Assembly: GCA_958298945.1 (NCBI GenBank)
Contig: OY282607.1
Location: 90,775,270-90,839,269, forward strand
Length of the DNA stretch: 64,000 bases
Reading direction: 5' to 3'
From: Atherix ibis
Taxonomy: Eukaryota; Arthropoda; Insecta; Diptera; Athericidae
Shown: in pieces, positions 11,906 to 23,160 of the stretch
How the letters are laid out: every line of letters begins with the position of its first letter
Position numbering within the stretch: position 1 is the stretch's first letter
Notes under the pieces: model-generated
What the model was told of the DNA's origin: nothing
Database searches by the model: none
The model's input: the letters and a program-made list of their open reading frames with translations, nothing else
Translations under genes and position numbers: made by a program

Positions 11906-13669
11906 TGTACGAAGTCCTGAAAGCGTTCAATAGATGGCAGCATGTGCATTTTCCTGAATCCCAATACGATGGCGGTACCGTGATGGTAGTTGTAATCAAT
12001 TTTACCATTGCAAATTTCCTGCGCTTTTCCGTCTAGAGTCTGCGCAATTTTCCCACAAAGAATTCATTGGTGCTCTTCTCCTTCAGGTTTGGTGTGCGAT
12101 ATGCCTCGGATGGGTCCGAATCAGTCTGAGTTCTGGTTCCGGTTGAGATGGAGTAGCTCAAATTAAGGAAAGACTTTGATTTATCTACAATTTATTTTCA
12201 ATATAATTTCATTAATTATGACTGGTGATGGTGGAAAAGGTGGAAAAAATGTTGTTGAGGAAGATGGGGGTAGGCGAGGGGGTAGTACTTAGCGACTTTT
12301 CTTTGATGTTGTTTTAATTGAATTTTAAAAGTTAATTTATCATGGCTTGTGAATTTGTAAATTCCTGTGTAACTGATCTAGTCTTTTTTGGATGAATCTT
12401 AAGAGTGAAAAGTCTTGAGAGAAGAGGGATGGGAGTGCTTCGGAAATGCCAGAAGTTTACACCGAAAAATCTTGTTAACGACGCAGAGGAAGTCTTTAAT
12501 TAGGGTCTGTGCTCATCCGTGTCAAGTGTTCGCGACACTTTGGAATCGAACAAAACTGCCACTAAACGTTAAGTGATTGGTCTCGAAGAAGTTAAGCAGC
12601 AATCGAAGCGTAAGTCCGCATTAGGCCGAACGTAAACGGTTTTGTGTGTTATTAACAAGATTTTGTAGGGCTTCCTTTTCCACTATGAAGAGTCACAGTC
12701 TCGCCAAGTTCGACACTTGTGCACTTAAGAGGGTGAGGGATTCGTCAAGGAGCCAACTAAGAATATCGAGATCAGCCACAGTCAGAGTCAGTAAGTGGAG
12801 GGCTTGGATTTTTTGCCATTATTTTTTTTTTCTTTTTGGTATTGAATTGATTTGGTTGGTTCCGTTTCGTTTGGCTTCCATCGTTTTTGCTGATTACTTT
12901 AATTTATCGACAACCAACTGAGAACGTCTTTTCTTTTGGGTTTGGTTACTTAAATCGTCTACCTTTTTGGTAGTCAGAAAAAAATCCTTAGTTTTATGCT
13001 AAAATGGCCAAGACACATCAGATAACGACATGTGTAAAGTGTCGCGTGTTTGCAAACCTGACACGAACACATCCCGTATGCCGGCAGAAAACAAACTTCC
13101 ATAATTGCTGTTGGCATGCAAATCGAACTTTTTGGACAAGTTACGTATTCTTCTGGTGATGTTAATGAATAATTTATGATGATTTCCTCCTACCCGCCGT
13201 CACGTGCCTTCATCACAGGTGTAGTGGAGCTTGGCGCTAAAGTTCGGCTCACCCTTTTGACTCTGCAACGTTTCGCTCTGCACAACCATCGCATTAGTTA
13301 TCGTTAATTTGGTTTTTAATATTTTTAATTAGGAATTGCGTGCTCGTCGGAAGCGGTAGTGGTGTGGTGGTGGTGATGTTATGCGTGCTATTAATCTTTC
13401 GATGGTATCCACCGGGAAAAAGAGCAGTTACCTCTGATGGGCTGTGTGCTAAGGTAGGGTGTAAGGGTCAGTCGGTTTTATTGTCCGATGGTGTTGCGAT
13501 GAACGTGCCCATTTATAAGGAAACTATTTACTTTTGGTGGAAGTGTTTGTTCCTTGCTGGCAGGCACAACTGGAATGGTGTACCGTGGATAATTTGAGGC
13601 GTGTAATTAAATTCCGATCAACTCTGTTCAGTTGGAAATAATTTTCGGCTAGTCAGTCCGAACGTACGG
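11906..13669. other. Unique stretch, possible weak exon
   Basis: This is a GC-richer unique interval. An acceptor-like TTTTGTAG ends at 12668 and a strong donor-like GTAAGT starts at 12791; the 122 bases between have one open frame. Another GTAAGT lies at about 12610, preceded by UTR-like text without a convincing acceptor. I cannot name a product, so no gene is called. Nothing else is visible. Confidence 0.35.
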
Positions 13670-13720
13670 TCAGTCATAGTCAGTCAGTCAGTCAGTCAGT
13701 CAGTTAGTCAGTCAGTTAGT
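13670..13720. repeat. (CAGT)n microsatellite
   Basis: About eleven tandem CAGT units occur, with TTAG interruptions. No function is inferred. A similar but longer TCAG-rich minisatellite is found at 51.15 kb. Confidence 0.85.
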
Positions 13721-14813
13721 AACATTGAAATCGCGTGTCACGGTCCACACAGACACCAGAAGACATGGGGTTCGGGTTTAATTTCATGCAATGCTCCACT
13801 GAACGAGTGAATAATTGATAAAGTAAATGCTTAAAAACATGAAATTTAGATAAAAATCATCGAGTATTTTCACGTTCTTCTCTTCGTCTCTGAAATGGAT
13901 CCAAAAACCGAATCCAAACCGAGCTTGAGATCCATCCCAGCATTAACAATCGTCGTCGCATTTATTGACTACTTAAATTCCAGCGTCAACATTATTTTTA
14001 ATCGATTCGGTTTTAAATCATTAACTTTTGGATTTTTATCAAAGATCAAGAGTGGCAGAGCGTCTGTTCGTTATTATGAATTTTACGGCCACGTCTTTTC
14101 ATGGACTATTTACTACTACCTGGGCTGGTTTGTATGCAAAACACTTGTTCATCGGTAATTCTCTGCTACTTTTTATTCCCATAAACCAGAGCGCCTCGGT
14201 TAATAGCTCCATTCTACCCCCCCCCCCATAAAACACGTGTTAATTGTTATTTTTTTTTTATATTATTTTTCCTGAACACTACAATAATAGAAAGCGCGAA
14301 AATTTACAAAACAAAAAGTGTTAAATATCATCATTTTCACACCGTTTTAATTTTATAACAATTCATTTGTGCGCAGCGTTTTACAATATTTATAAAAATA
14401 GTTTTCTTTGTGATTTTTCTTCGTTTTAATTATTTATTTTGCTATAATTTTTAACGATACAGTTTCGTTCAGTTTTAATGTGTTTTTCTTTTCATTTTAT
14501 TACGTATTTTATGATTTATTTTACATAATCGATAAGTTAATGAATCGTTTTATGATAGAAACAGTCTGCTCTGGTGATTGTTACAATACGAAAATAATAC
14601 GGTTAATGTGGAATAATGGCGCAGCTGAACTGATGGAGCTATTTTTTTTTTTCAAATTTACCGCGTTTAGTTGAAAAATTCAACTTACCACGAACGTTCA
14701 AATTCACCACGGTTGAGATCAGTTTGGGACCCTTTTTTATTATTGCATTGGGATTTTTCATGGGCTAATTTATTGATTTTTTTGGTCAAAAATTTTAATC
14801 GAATTTTTTTTTA
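13721..14813. other. Unique AT-rich stretch
   Basis: No gene is supported. Two overlapping open frames at 13895-14231 are short and unrecognised. A C-run is at 14216-14227. Otherwise the stretch is AT-rich. Confidence 0.45.
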
Positions 14814-14870
14814 TACCGGGTTATCTATTTCGTGGTTCGGAAAATGAATTCTTAAAAGCTGCCAAATGTA
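14814..14870 (+). mobile_element. Left terminus of a family-D mariner-like element, interrupted by mariner C
   Basis: CCGGGTTATCTATTTCGTGG followed by TTCGGAAAATG matches the termini at 25294, 43953 and 53736. Mariner C is inserted 57 bp inside this terminus. Sequence resuming at 16166 (TGTCATTTAAAAGATGTCAT) is plausibly the continuation, but I found no clear right terminus. Confidence 0.55.
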
Positions 14871-16163
14871 TCAGGTGTATAAGCTTAAATCCGCTGTTTT
14901 TTAGTTAAAAAAGTACATGTTTTTTTCTTCATAGAAAGCAAAAACAAATTTAATCAAAGTACTTACCCTCGCTCTAGCTACACATTTTTCCCATCTCTCG
15001 GGCAATTTGTGGATACCACGCCAAAAAAATTCCTTCTCTTTCGAGGCAAACTACTCATCAAGCCATTTTCGGACGTCTTCGTAAGAATCGAAGTACTGCT
15101 CAGCGAGCGCGTGGCCCATCGACGAAAACAAGTGGTAGTCGGAAGGGTGAGGCCAGGTCTGGTGAATAAGCGGGGTGGGGTAGCACCTCCCAGATGAGTG
15201 TCTCCAAGTAGTTTTGGACCATTTTTGATGTGTGCCTTGTCGTGGAGGAAAATCAGCTTGTCATCTCATTGTTTATAATCCGTCCTTTATTCACGCAGAG
15301 CACGGTTCAATTTGATCAGTTGGTGGTGGTAGCGGTGGCCATTGACAATTTCACCAGGTTTCAATATCTCATAGTAGACGATATCCTGCTGATCCCACCA
15401 AACGCACAGCATCGTCTTCCGTCCGAAGCGATTTGGTCTTGGGGACGATGTTGATGGTTGGCAGGGATCAACCCACGATTTCTTGCGTTTAGAATTCTCC
15501 AAATATATCCACTTGTTATCGCCTGTCACAATCCGATGCAGGAACGTCGTTCTTTTTTGTCTGGCGAGCAAGATTTCGAATGTGTTTTGGCGTCGCCCCA
15601 TCTGCCTATCGTTCAATTCATGCGGCACCCATTTTCCGATCCTTTCAATCTTCCCCATGGCACGCAGACGCATGGAAATGGCTGATTGAGTAACACCCAA
15701 TTGCTCCGGGAGCAGTTTTTGCGATTGGGTATCGTCTTCGTCCAAAACAACCTGCAATTGATGATCCTCAACCTTCCTAGGCCGATTTTCACACTTTTTC
15801 ACTTTTTGTCCCACAATTCAAAATTGCCATCTTTGAACCGACGAAACCAATCTCGGCACGTTGTTTCCGATAAAGCACTGTCACCATAGGCCTCCATAAG
15901 CATTCCATGCGATTTGGCAGCGAATTTTTTCAAATTGAAGCCGAAAAGCAGCTTCCCGCATATGATCTTTTAATGGCACAAAACTAGACATGATTACCAA
16001 AGGAAAAATCTATGTTGTTGTACGAAATGGCTGACAATGTGAACTGATTAATGTTGACAGATGTCAAACTCAATAAAAAAAAAGTATGGTGTGCACATGA
16101 TAGCTTAATACGATCACTCACGCCATCTATAACCAAACACCGGATTTAAGCTTATACCCCTGG
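14871..16163 (-). mobile_element. Near full-length mariner element C
   Basis: This 1293-bp element has matching ends: TCAGGTGTATAAGCTTAAAT at the left and CCAGGGGTATAAGCTTAAAT reading in from the right, both continuing as CCG(C/G)TGTTT. TA flanks both sides (14869-14870 and 16164-16165), as expected for a mariner target duplication. The length is the normal ~1.3 kb for the family. It carries a minus-strand transposase with frameshifts. Confidence 0.92.
15000..15989 (-). pseudogene. Mariner transposase pseudogene (element C)
   Basis: This is a DD34D-type mariner transposase, nearly complete but broken. The start ATG is near 15989 (MSSFVPLKDHMREAAFRLQF). A frame change leads to the second helix-turn-helix text GDSALSETTCRDWFRRFKDG (about 15830-15885), and another gives the long intact segment 15287-15814. 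That segment includes QLGVTQSAISMRLRAMGKIE, the linker WVPHELNDRQ and the first catalytic motif IVTGDNKWIYLENSKRKKSW, where the usual Glu after Asp is Asn. Beyond a stop at about 15287 lie LIFLHDKAH (second Asp, normally HDNAPSH) and, in another frame, PHPAYSPDLA (third Asp) and SDYHLFSSMGHALAEQYFDS. The C-terminal WRGIHKLPERWEKC is preserved. All three Asp codons remain, but at least three frameshifts and stops make it inactive. Confidence 0.9.
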
Positions 16164-16165
16164 TA

Positions 16166-18459
16166 TATGTCATTTAAAAGATGTCATATTATCATAAAAA
16201 GATGTTATAACATATTATGCTTTAAAATTGCCGGACCTTTTGAATAAATTTTTTTATTTCAAGGATAATGCACACTTCTCGCTTCGTGGATAGGTTAATA
16301 AGTTACCATAAATGAAGATCTGAAAATTCACTAGTGAATGGGCTATTTTTATGAAATTCTAAAAGGCTATTTTTATGGTCTGAACTTGAAGATATTAATC
16401 TGGACCATAAGTGACTTCAACAGGAAAACACCACAAATCACATAAAACAAAAAAATTTTTTGCTTTATTGTGCAAAAATTTCTCAAAACACGTATTTTCA
16501 AATGGCCGCCAAGATCGTGCAATTTGACACCATAGCACATTTTCTTTTGTGAAAAAAAAGTAAACGATTTTATATATCGTAAACTTAAAATTTTAAGATT
16601 AACTTACGGATGAATAACAAATCCAAATATAAAAAAAAAGTAATCCAAAATTACCTTAAAACGATCGAGTCCTGTTGGTAGTGTCATGGCGGCCATTTTA
16701 ACTATGCTACACTTCTTGTGCATAATGTCATGATCTAATCAATATAATTAAATCATTAAAATATGATTAAGAAATCTTTTTTTATTTAACTTAAATTTCC
16801 ATAGCACAAATTGGATAGTCAGTAATTAAAAAAAAAAAAAACCTCAAAAAAAACCCCCATCAAATTATGTTATTAAAAAAAAAATAGTTAATATGCTAAT
16901 ATTATTCTATGATGGCTTAAATATTGGTTACACTAAATTAATTTGATAGTAAACGCTGTGATTAAATCACATTAATTCCCTGCTGTGCTTATTGGTTAGT
17001 TGGTTGGTTGGGCGCTCCCCGCTTTTGCTGAAATTTAAAAAAAAAATACTCCATGGTTTTTATTCTAATCAAGCCACTTTTTCAGGTTTTTAGGTTTTTT
17101 ATGTTTCTGTGTACGGTTGAGGTTCTTTTTATTTTACTGGTGATTAGTTTTTTTTTTGTTGGTAATATTTTACTTTTTTTTTGTGTGTGGGAATAATTAT
17201 CATTATGAGATCCACACTATACAAACTACTATGCCACCCGCCAGCCTCAATATCACCCCATACCATCCGCATCATCATCGTGGTACGCGACTTCGTATAT
17301 GACAGGTCTTCGTGTCGTGGCCGCGCTATGCTTCACTTAAAGCGTGCTCCCCTTTTATGTTCACTCATCGGACGATTCGTTTCCATGCATACCTAATTGT
17401 ACGACATGTTGTGAATATTAACTCGTTAATTTCCATATTTAGTCACAGAGTCAGAATTGGAATCGGTCTTCAAGTCGTCGAAGTCAGAGTTGTTGTCTTC
17501 TTCGCTGACTCTTTATTGTTGGAGTTTGGTTGGCATTGGCTGGAGCACAGAAGACTTACCAACCGACCAACCAGCCCAACTATATCAAATGTCGTAAATT
17601 ACGGTAATTATTGAGGGAGCAACTATACACTTGCATAAAACATTTCCGCCCAGCCTCTTTAGTTTTTCACTTCTCAGACAAGTAGACTCTATATGCCATA
17701 CCCCCTTTTCCCCTTCCTGTATTTCTAATATTTTTCTTATATTTTTTTGTTGTTGTTAGAATAATCGTTATAACGTCTAAACGTCTCCGCTCATTTCTAA
17801 GTTTATTCGTCTGCACGTCTCAAACTAACCAATTCATTATATTCGGATAACAACTTCGCATCGACTTTAAGTTATTATTAATAATTCGCCGTGAATTAAT
17901 AATGAGGAGCAAACGTAAATAGCATGAAGGAGACTTATTTGAATCCAAACTAGTAGACAAAGAGTAATCAGATGAAAATAAGTAAATCATGTCGTCTTCG
18001 CCCATTTAATTTGGTTATGAATCGTTGCGAAAGAAATTGGAATAATTTCGTTTTACAATAGAAAATTGATACTAGAAAAAGAATTTCTCTTAAATAACAG
18101 CTCTGCCACCTGTTGGATTTTATAAGCAATTGAACAAAATTATTTGAAATACTCACTAAAAATTTTTTTAATAATTTTTTAAAAGGACTTTTTTCAATAC
18201 AAAAAAAAATATCAGGTTTTATTTTTAAATTCAGTTTTAATTTTTTTTCCCTACTAACTAATAGTTAGTTTTTGGTGTGAATTATTAAAATTACGACTAT
18301 TTTGGTAAAAAAAAAATCTATTCTTTTGAAAGAAAAATTTGTTAAGTTTTTAATTTGAAATTTTTTTGGTAAAATTTGTGCTGCATTTGGTTTGACTAGG
18401 CATCCATAATGTGATAAAGGTGAAAATTCTTGTTCACCAAATGAAGAGGCTAATTTTAG
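16166..18459. other. AT-rich non-coding stretch
   Basis: The first few hundred bases may belong to the outer family-D element. GGCCGCCAAGATCG at 16505 and GGCGGCCATTTTAAC at 16689 resemble YY1-type words in opposite orientation. No gene is visible. The frame at 17312-17614 is unrecognised and overlaps another. Confidence 0.4.
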
Positions 18460-19770
18460 GGGGAAAATATTTTTTTGCCACATTTACGAATTCACCGCGC
18501 TTTTTTTGTGATGTACAAATTTTCTTAAATAAATTTATTTTCCACACATTTACGAAACTCACCTCACTTTGTTTCGTAGGCTGTAATTATTCGAAACTCA
18601 CCAAATTTTTTATTGTTTTTAAAAAAAAATAATTTTGTCATATTTGGGTTTTTTCAACAAAAGATTTTTTTGCAACCTGTACGTAGTCACTACACATTTT
18701 TTGCGTTTTTAACCGAAAAATTTGTTTGTCACATTTACAAACTCATGAAATTTTTTTTTTTATTTTTAACTAAAAACTTTTGTCATCTTTTTTTCGACAA
18801 AAAATTTTGTTTGCTCTATTTACAAACTCACCATACATTTTTTGTGTTTTTAACAAAAAAAAATTTGTTTGTTACTTTAACGAATTCTCCACATATTTTT
18901 GTGAGCAAAAACTATTCCTAAAAAATATTTGTTTTTGCAATATTTACAAAATTTAGCACAGTTTTTTGTGTTTTAACAAAAAACTTTTGTCATATTGACA
19001 AACTCACCATACTTGCGGTTTTACCTAAAATTTTTTTTTGTTATATTTACGAACTCACCACACATTTTTTTCCCACATTTACGAAATTCACCATTTTTTG
19101 TGTTTTTTAACAAAAGCATTTTTTTGTTATATGAACAAACTCACCACAATTTTTTTGTGTTCTCCACAAAAAATTTTTTTACAACATTTTCGAACTCATC
19201 ACACTTTTGCGTTTTTACCGAAAATTTTTTTTGTAAAATTTACGAACTCGCCACAAATTTTTTGTGCATATCACAAAAATGTGTTTGCTACATTAACGAA
19301 ATTCACCACCCTTTTTTATGCAATATAACTATTCATAAAGAATTCTTTTTTTGTACATTTAACGAAATTCACCACACTTTTGCGTTTCTACCAAAAAATT
19401 TGTTTGCCACATTAACGAACTCACCACAACTGTTTCTCTTTTCCAAAAAAAAAATATTTTGCCACATTTACGATCCAGGACACTTTTTTGCGTTTTAACT
19501 GACATATTTTTTGTGTACTTCACAAAAATTTTTTTGCCACATTAACGAATTCACCACACTTTTTTGTGTTTTTAACAAAAAAATGTTTTCTATATTTATG
19601 AACTCACGACATATTTTTGTGTGTTCTACAATTTTTGGAAAATAAGAATTTTTCCTGTCACATTTACGAAACTCACCACACTTTATGTTGTGATCTTAAA
19701 CAATTCTTCTTGGAAAATAAGAATTTTTCCTGTCACATTTACGAAACTCACCACACTTTTTATTTCTTGA
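18460..19770. repeat. Tandem array, ~65-bp unit (ACGAACTCACCACAC / TTTTTGTGTTTTTAAC)
   Basis: About twenty imperfect units occur, each with CACATTTACGAACTCACCAC followed by a T-rich TTTTTTGTGTTTTTAACAAA half. Spacing is roughly 60-70 bp. Near the right end a longer duplication of about 78 bp (GGAAAATAAGAATTTTTCCT plus the core) occurs at 19637 and 19713. The Phe/Thr/His-rich open frames at 18613-18921 and 18995-19498 are products of the repeat and not genes. Confidence 0.85.
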
Positions 19771-22379
19771 TTTTAAAAAACAAGTGAACATCCATAGAAG
19801 CTGCTCTAAATAATAAAATTTACTCTAAGTTTAATTTTGTAAGCCAAGAAAATTACGTGGCGATTTTATTTCAAGGTGGGTTAATAAGGGTAATTGTCTT
19901 ATAAGAGAGGATTGTTATGAGATGACAGTCGACAATGAAATTTTTTGTAACAAATAACAGAATCAAAGTTCTATTCTTTATATTCATATGGGTCTGGACT
20001 ATCAATTATTAATGTTTATGTTATTATAGTTATCTGTATCGGATGGGTATTCTTATGTGAAACAATATTGCCGTTAATATGTAAAGAAAAGAATTGGTTC
20101 TTGGTAAAGAGCAAATGTAACATGAACACTATTTTCTTTGTTTACTTTTACTCTCCACTTTTAAAAGGAAATCAAAATAATTTTATCAATGTTCGTATGT
20201 TGTCATTAAAAGGAATAGCGAAGGTAAAAATATTGTACACCAGCAAGAATAGGTAATTAGACTTTCAGAATAGGTCAGTCTTCTCAAGACAAACCACATT
20301 TTTGAATTGTTACTTTTGATGAAAACAATTTACAAATAGTATTACCAGATGTATTTTATAATATGCAATTTTTTGGCCACAATTCCAACTTCCAATTCAC
20401 TTTCACCACATGACGTGTTAACTAAAAACAAATTCACCACCACCCTCTGTCCAGGCAGAACAAATCTTTTTCCTACTTGTGGTAAATCGATTAAGTATAA
20501 ATAATATTGGGCTTTAATTTAATTTAGAGAAAAAATTCGTCCAAAAAAAAAAAAAATGGTGAAGGTGAAAAATTTAATTAGAAGAAAATTTCCTATTCCG
20601 CCATTTTCTATTAATAAATTAAATCATTTTGTTCGACGTTTTTGTTGTTTTCTTTTTTTATTTCTTATTTTCTTAATATTTATTCATATTGAATGGAAAT
20701 ATTGGTCTGTGATTAAACGTCTTTTGTCGGTATTCTTCGGTTACGGTTTTGTTGTTAACGCCCCTCAAGACAATCTGACTCCACCTAACCTTTTCGGAAA
20801 CGTTTGCGGTTCTGTTTTCGGTTCAATTAATTTCCGTACGTTTTTAAAGTAAAAAAAAAAACCACAACAACAACGAAGAATCTAAAAGAAACACAAAAGG
20901 AGAAATAAAAATTGTATAAATCAACAAAAACAGTGATTTATATGCAAATATTATTGTTATTAATGTTGTTAATGCTAATGTCAGATGATGATTATGTTAT
21001 TGTATGGTTGTTGTTATTGTTTTTGATGAATTTCTTTCACTTTTCACCTTTTCTGCCAGCGGTTTTTTTCTTCTCTCGTGTATTGGGGGAATGGGGGGTT
21101 TTTTTATGCTTTCATGTCGATTCATTTCATTTCCATTTCGAATTGTTTCCAAATGAATAATCAAAAAGAGCGTGTACTCGTACATAAACGAATAGCTCTG
21201 GAGTATTTTTCCTATTTGGTTATTTTAGTAATAAAAATATGCAGACGATTGTGATTATGATTAGGAGAATGATGACGATTGAGTATCACGATGACTATCA
21301 CGATTATGGTGATGGTAATGTTGACGGCGGGTGATGATCTGAAAAGCAAACGACGGAAACTATGACGGTTTAACTCAGATGAAGATGATGATGATAATGA
21401 AGATTGTTATTATAATGATTATAGATAATTATCACGATTATAAGATTGGTTATAGGAGCATAGTTGAAATCAAAGTTGAATCAAGAAAGTAGCAGTTGAG
21501 TTAAGGAGTTCTGGAGTCTTCGGAAGATAAACAGCGAGAGATGCACTGTCATTATTAAGACTATCGTGGGTCGGTTAATTTTTACTCGATTGTATACTGG
21601 TCAAGTGACTTTTCTTGCTCTGAACATTTACAGCCAGAATAGGCATAAATAAAAAACAAAATTCTAATAGCTGACTACTTGCTCAGTTTTTTTTTCTCCT
21701 TTACTAGCTATTCCTTCTACTTGAAAAAAATATACCTGAGATGATTTCATTCATTCAATTATCATACAAACTATCACCTCCAAGCTATCCGCCTACAAGT
21801 ACTCTTGTTCACGGTTCCGACCATTATTTATGCATGCAGTTCGTAATAGGTATAAATTGAATGTTTGACTGGTCAATACAGACGAGTGCATTAACAGGAA
21901 TCAAAATATCCACATCTGCTCTGGGCTGGGGTCTGGTCATTTGGCTTGGCTATCGTCCAACTAGCCATTGCTACCTCTCTAATTGACAGCTCAATAATGT
22001 TATTAACAAGGTATGAAACCAATATGACCAGGCATAAATTTTATTTATTCTCGTCGATGCCGTTGGAGTAAAAACGAACAAAACGGAAATGTACACTAGT
22101 CCAATTTACTTATACCTAAGCGAATGTAGGAAATTTCATGATGACGGTGCGGCAGCTTTTGATTATGATTTGATATTTTTGTTCGAAAAGAGGCAGGGTG
22201 GGAGGAAGGGGGGGTGGTGAACAAAAATTTCAATACAATTCTGAAGAACAAACAGGAAAAAGGAAATCTAGTTTCAATTTGACTACTTTCGAAATGATTG
22301 AATATTAATTTTGTGAAAATGGAAAAGTTTTTCCGTAAATTAAATATAAAAAAAAACTTTTTTAATGGGCCAAAAATAA
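19771..22379. other. Non-coding stretch with simple (GAT)n-like region
   Basis: The part at 21240-21440 is rich in GATGAT/GATTAT words. A possible small open frame at 20556 is listed separately. No other feature can be supported. Confidence 0.4.
20556..20852 (+). CDS. Doubtful small ORF with one hydrophobic helix
   Basis: A 98-codon frame starts with ATGG after an A-rich leader, a favourable insect start context. A TATAAATA word lies about 60 bp upstream. The predicted peptide begins with a basic segment (MVKVKNLIRRK). It then has one membrane-like helix of about 17 residues (CCFLFLFLIFLIFIHI) and a soluble tail with a Gly/Asn/Phe-rich end. A-rich text and AATAAA follow within 60 bp of the stop at 20850-20852. 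I do not recognise it. Codon choice is not extreme, but a T-rich genome gives such helices by chance. Most likely spurious, recorded because start and end signals coincide. Confidence 0.15.
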   Translation: MVKVKNLIRRKFPIPPFSINKLNHFVRRFCCFLFLFLIFLIFIHIEWKYWSVIKRLLSVFFGYGFVVNAPQDNLTPPNLFGNVCGSVFGSINFRTFLK

Positions 22380-22439
22380 TCTTTAAAAGTTGAAAGAAAT
22401 TCACCTAAAGAAATAAAATTGAGGAAAATCAAAAATAAT

Positions 22440-23160
22440 CTTTAAAATTGTAAAAAAATTATTCTGAGCCATTTTTTACTTACAGTGGAAAAGTATAAAA
22501 AATTCTATTGAAATTTTCAGCTGAAAAAAAATATATAAAACCTTAGAGGAAATTGCATAAATGAAATTTAACAAAATATAAAAAAATAAATAGTTTTTTA
22601 TGACATTAAATTTTAGGTCAATTTGGACTTATGCAAAATCCCAATTTGTTTATGAATTTAGAAAATCCATTCAAAAAGACTCTTTGATAGGAAACTAATT
22701 TTACTAAATGATTTTTTAAAATAGTTTCGGTATCAAAAATTGTAGAAAAAATTTAAAATATTAATTTTAATAAGTCAATTTGGACTTACAAAGAAAAAAT
22801 ATTTAAAAAAAAACGATTGAAATCTTCAGTTGAAAAAAAATATAGGAGCTTGGGGAATGTTGCATAAACAGAGAAAAATATAAAAAAATTTGGAATTTTT
22901 TTTTTAAAATTAGATTTAACGGCAATTTGGACTTACACAAAATCCCAATTTTTTTATGAATTTAGAAAATCAACTAAAAAAGGTATTTTTATAGGAAACT
23001 AATTTTAAAAAATGATGTTTTAGAATATTTGCGATAAAAAAAATTGTAGAAAAAAGTTTAAAATATTAAAACTGAATATTTGGAAAAAAAAGTCAGTTCT
23101 GAGTCAATTTGGACTTACAAAAATAAACAAATTTTTTTCAAAAAAAAAAAAAAAAAAAAA
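22440..23160. repeat. ~320-bp repeat family, block 1 (CAATTTGGACTTAC)
   Basis: The word CAATTTGGACTTA recurs at about 22620, 22782, 22925 and 23106. It alternates between an AAATCCCAATTTTTTTATGA half and an AAAATATTTAAAAAAAACGA half (GATTGAAATTTTCAGTTGAA). One complete unit therefore contains two copies of the word and spans about 310-325 bp. The same family forms blocks at 28.3-29.7 and 34.0-34.6 kb. Confidence 0.8.

Noticed and set aside
18613..19498. Open frames of 102 and 167 codons rich in Phe, Thr and His
   Set aside because: They lie wholly in the ~65-bp tandem array and their residues repeat with it. No start context or splice context was found.
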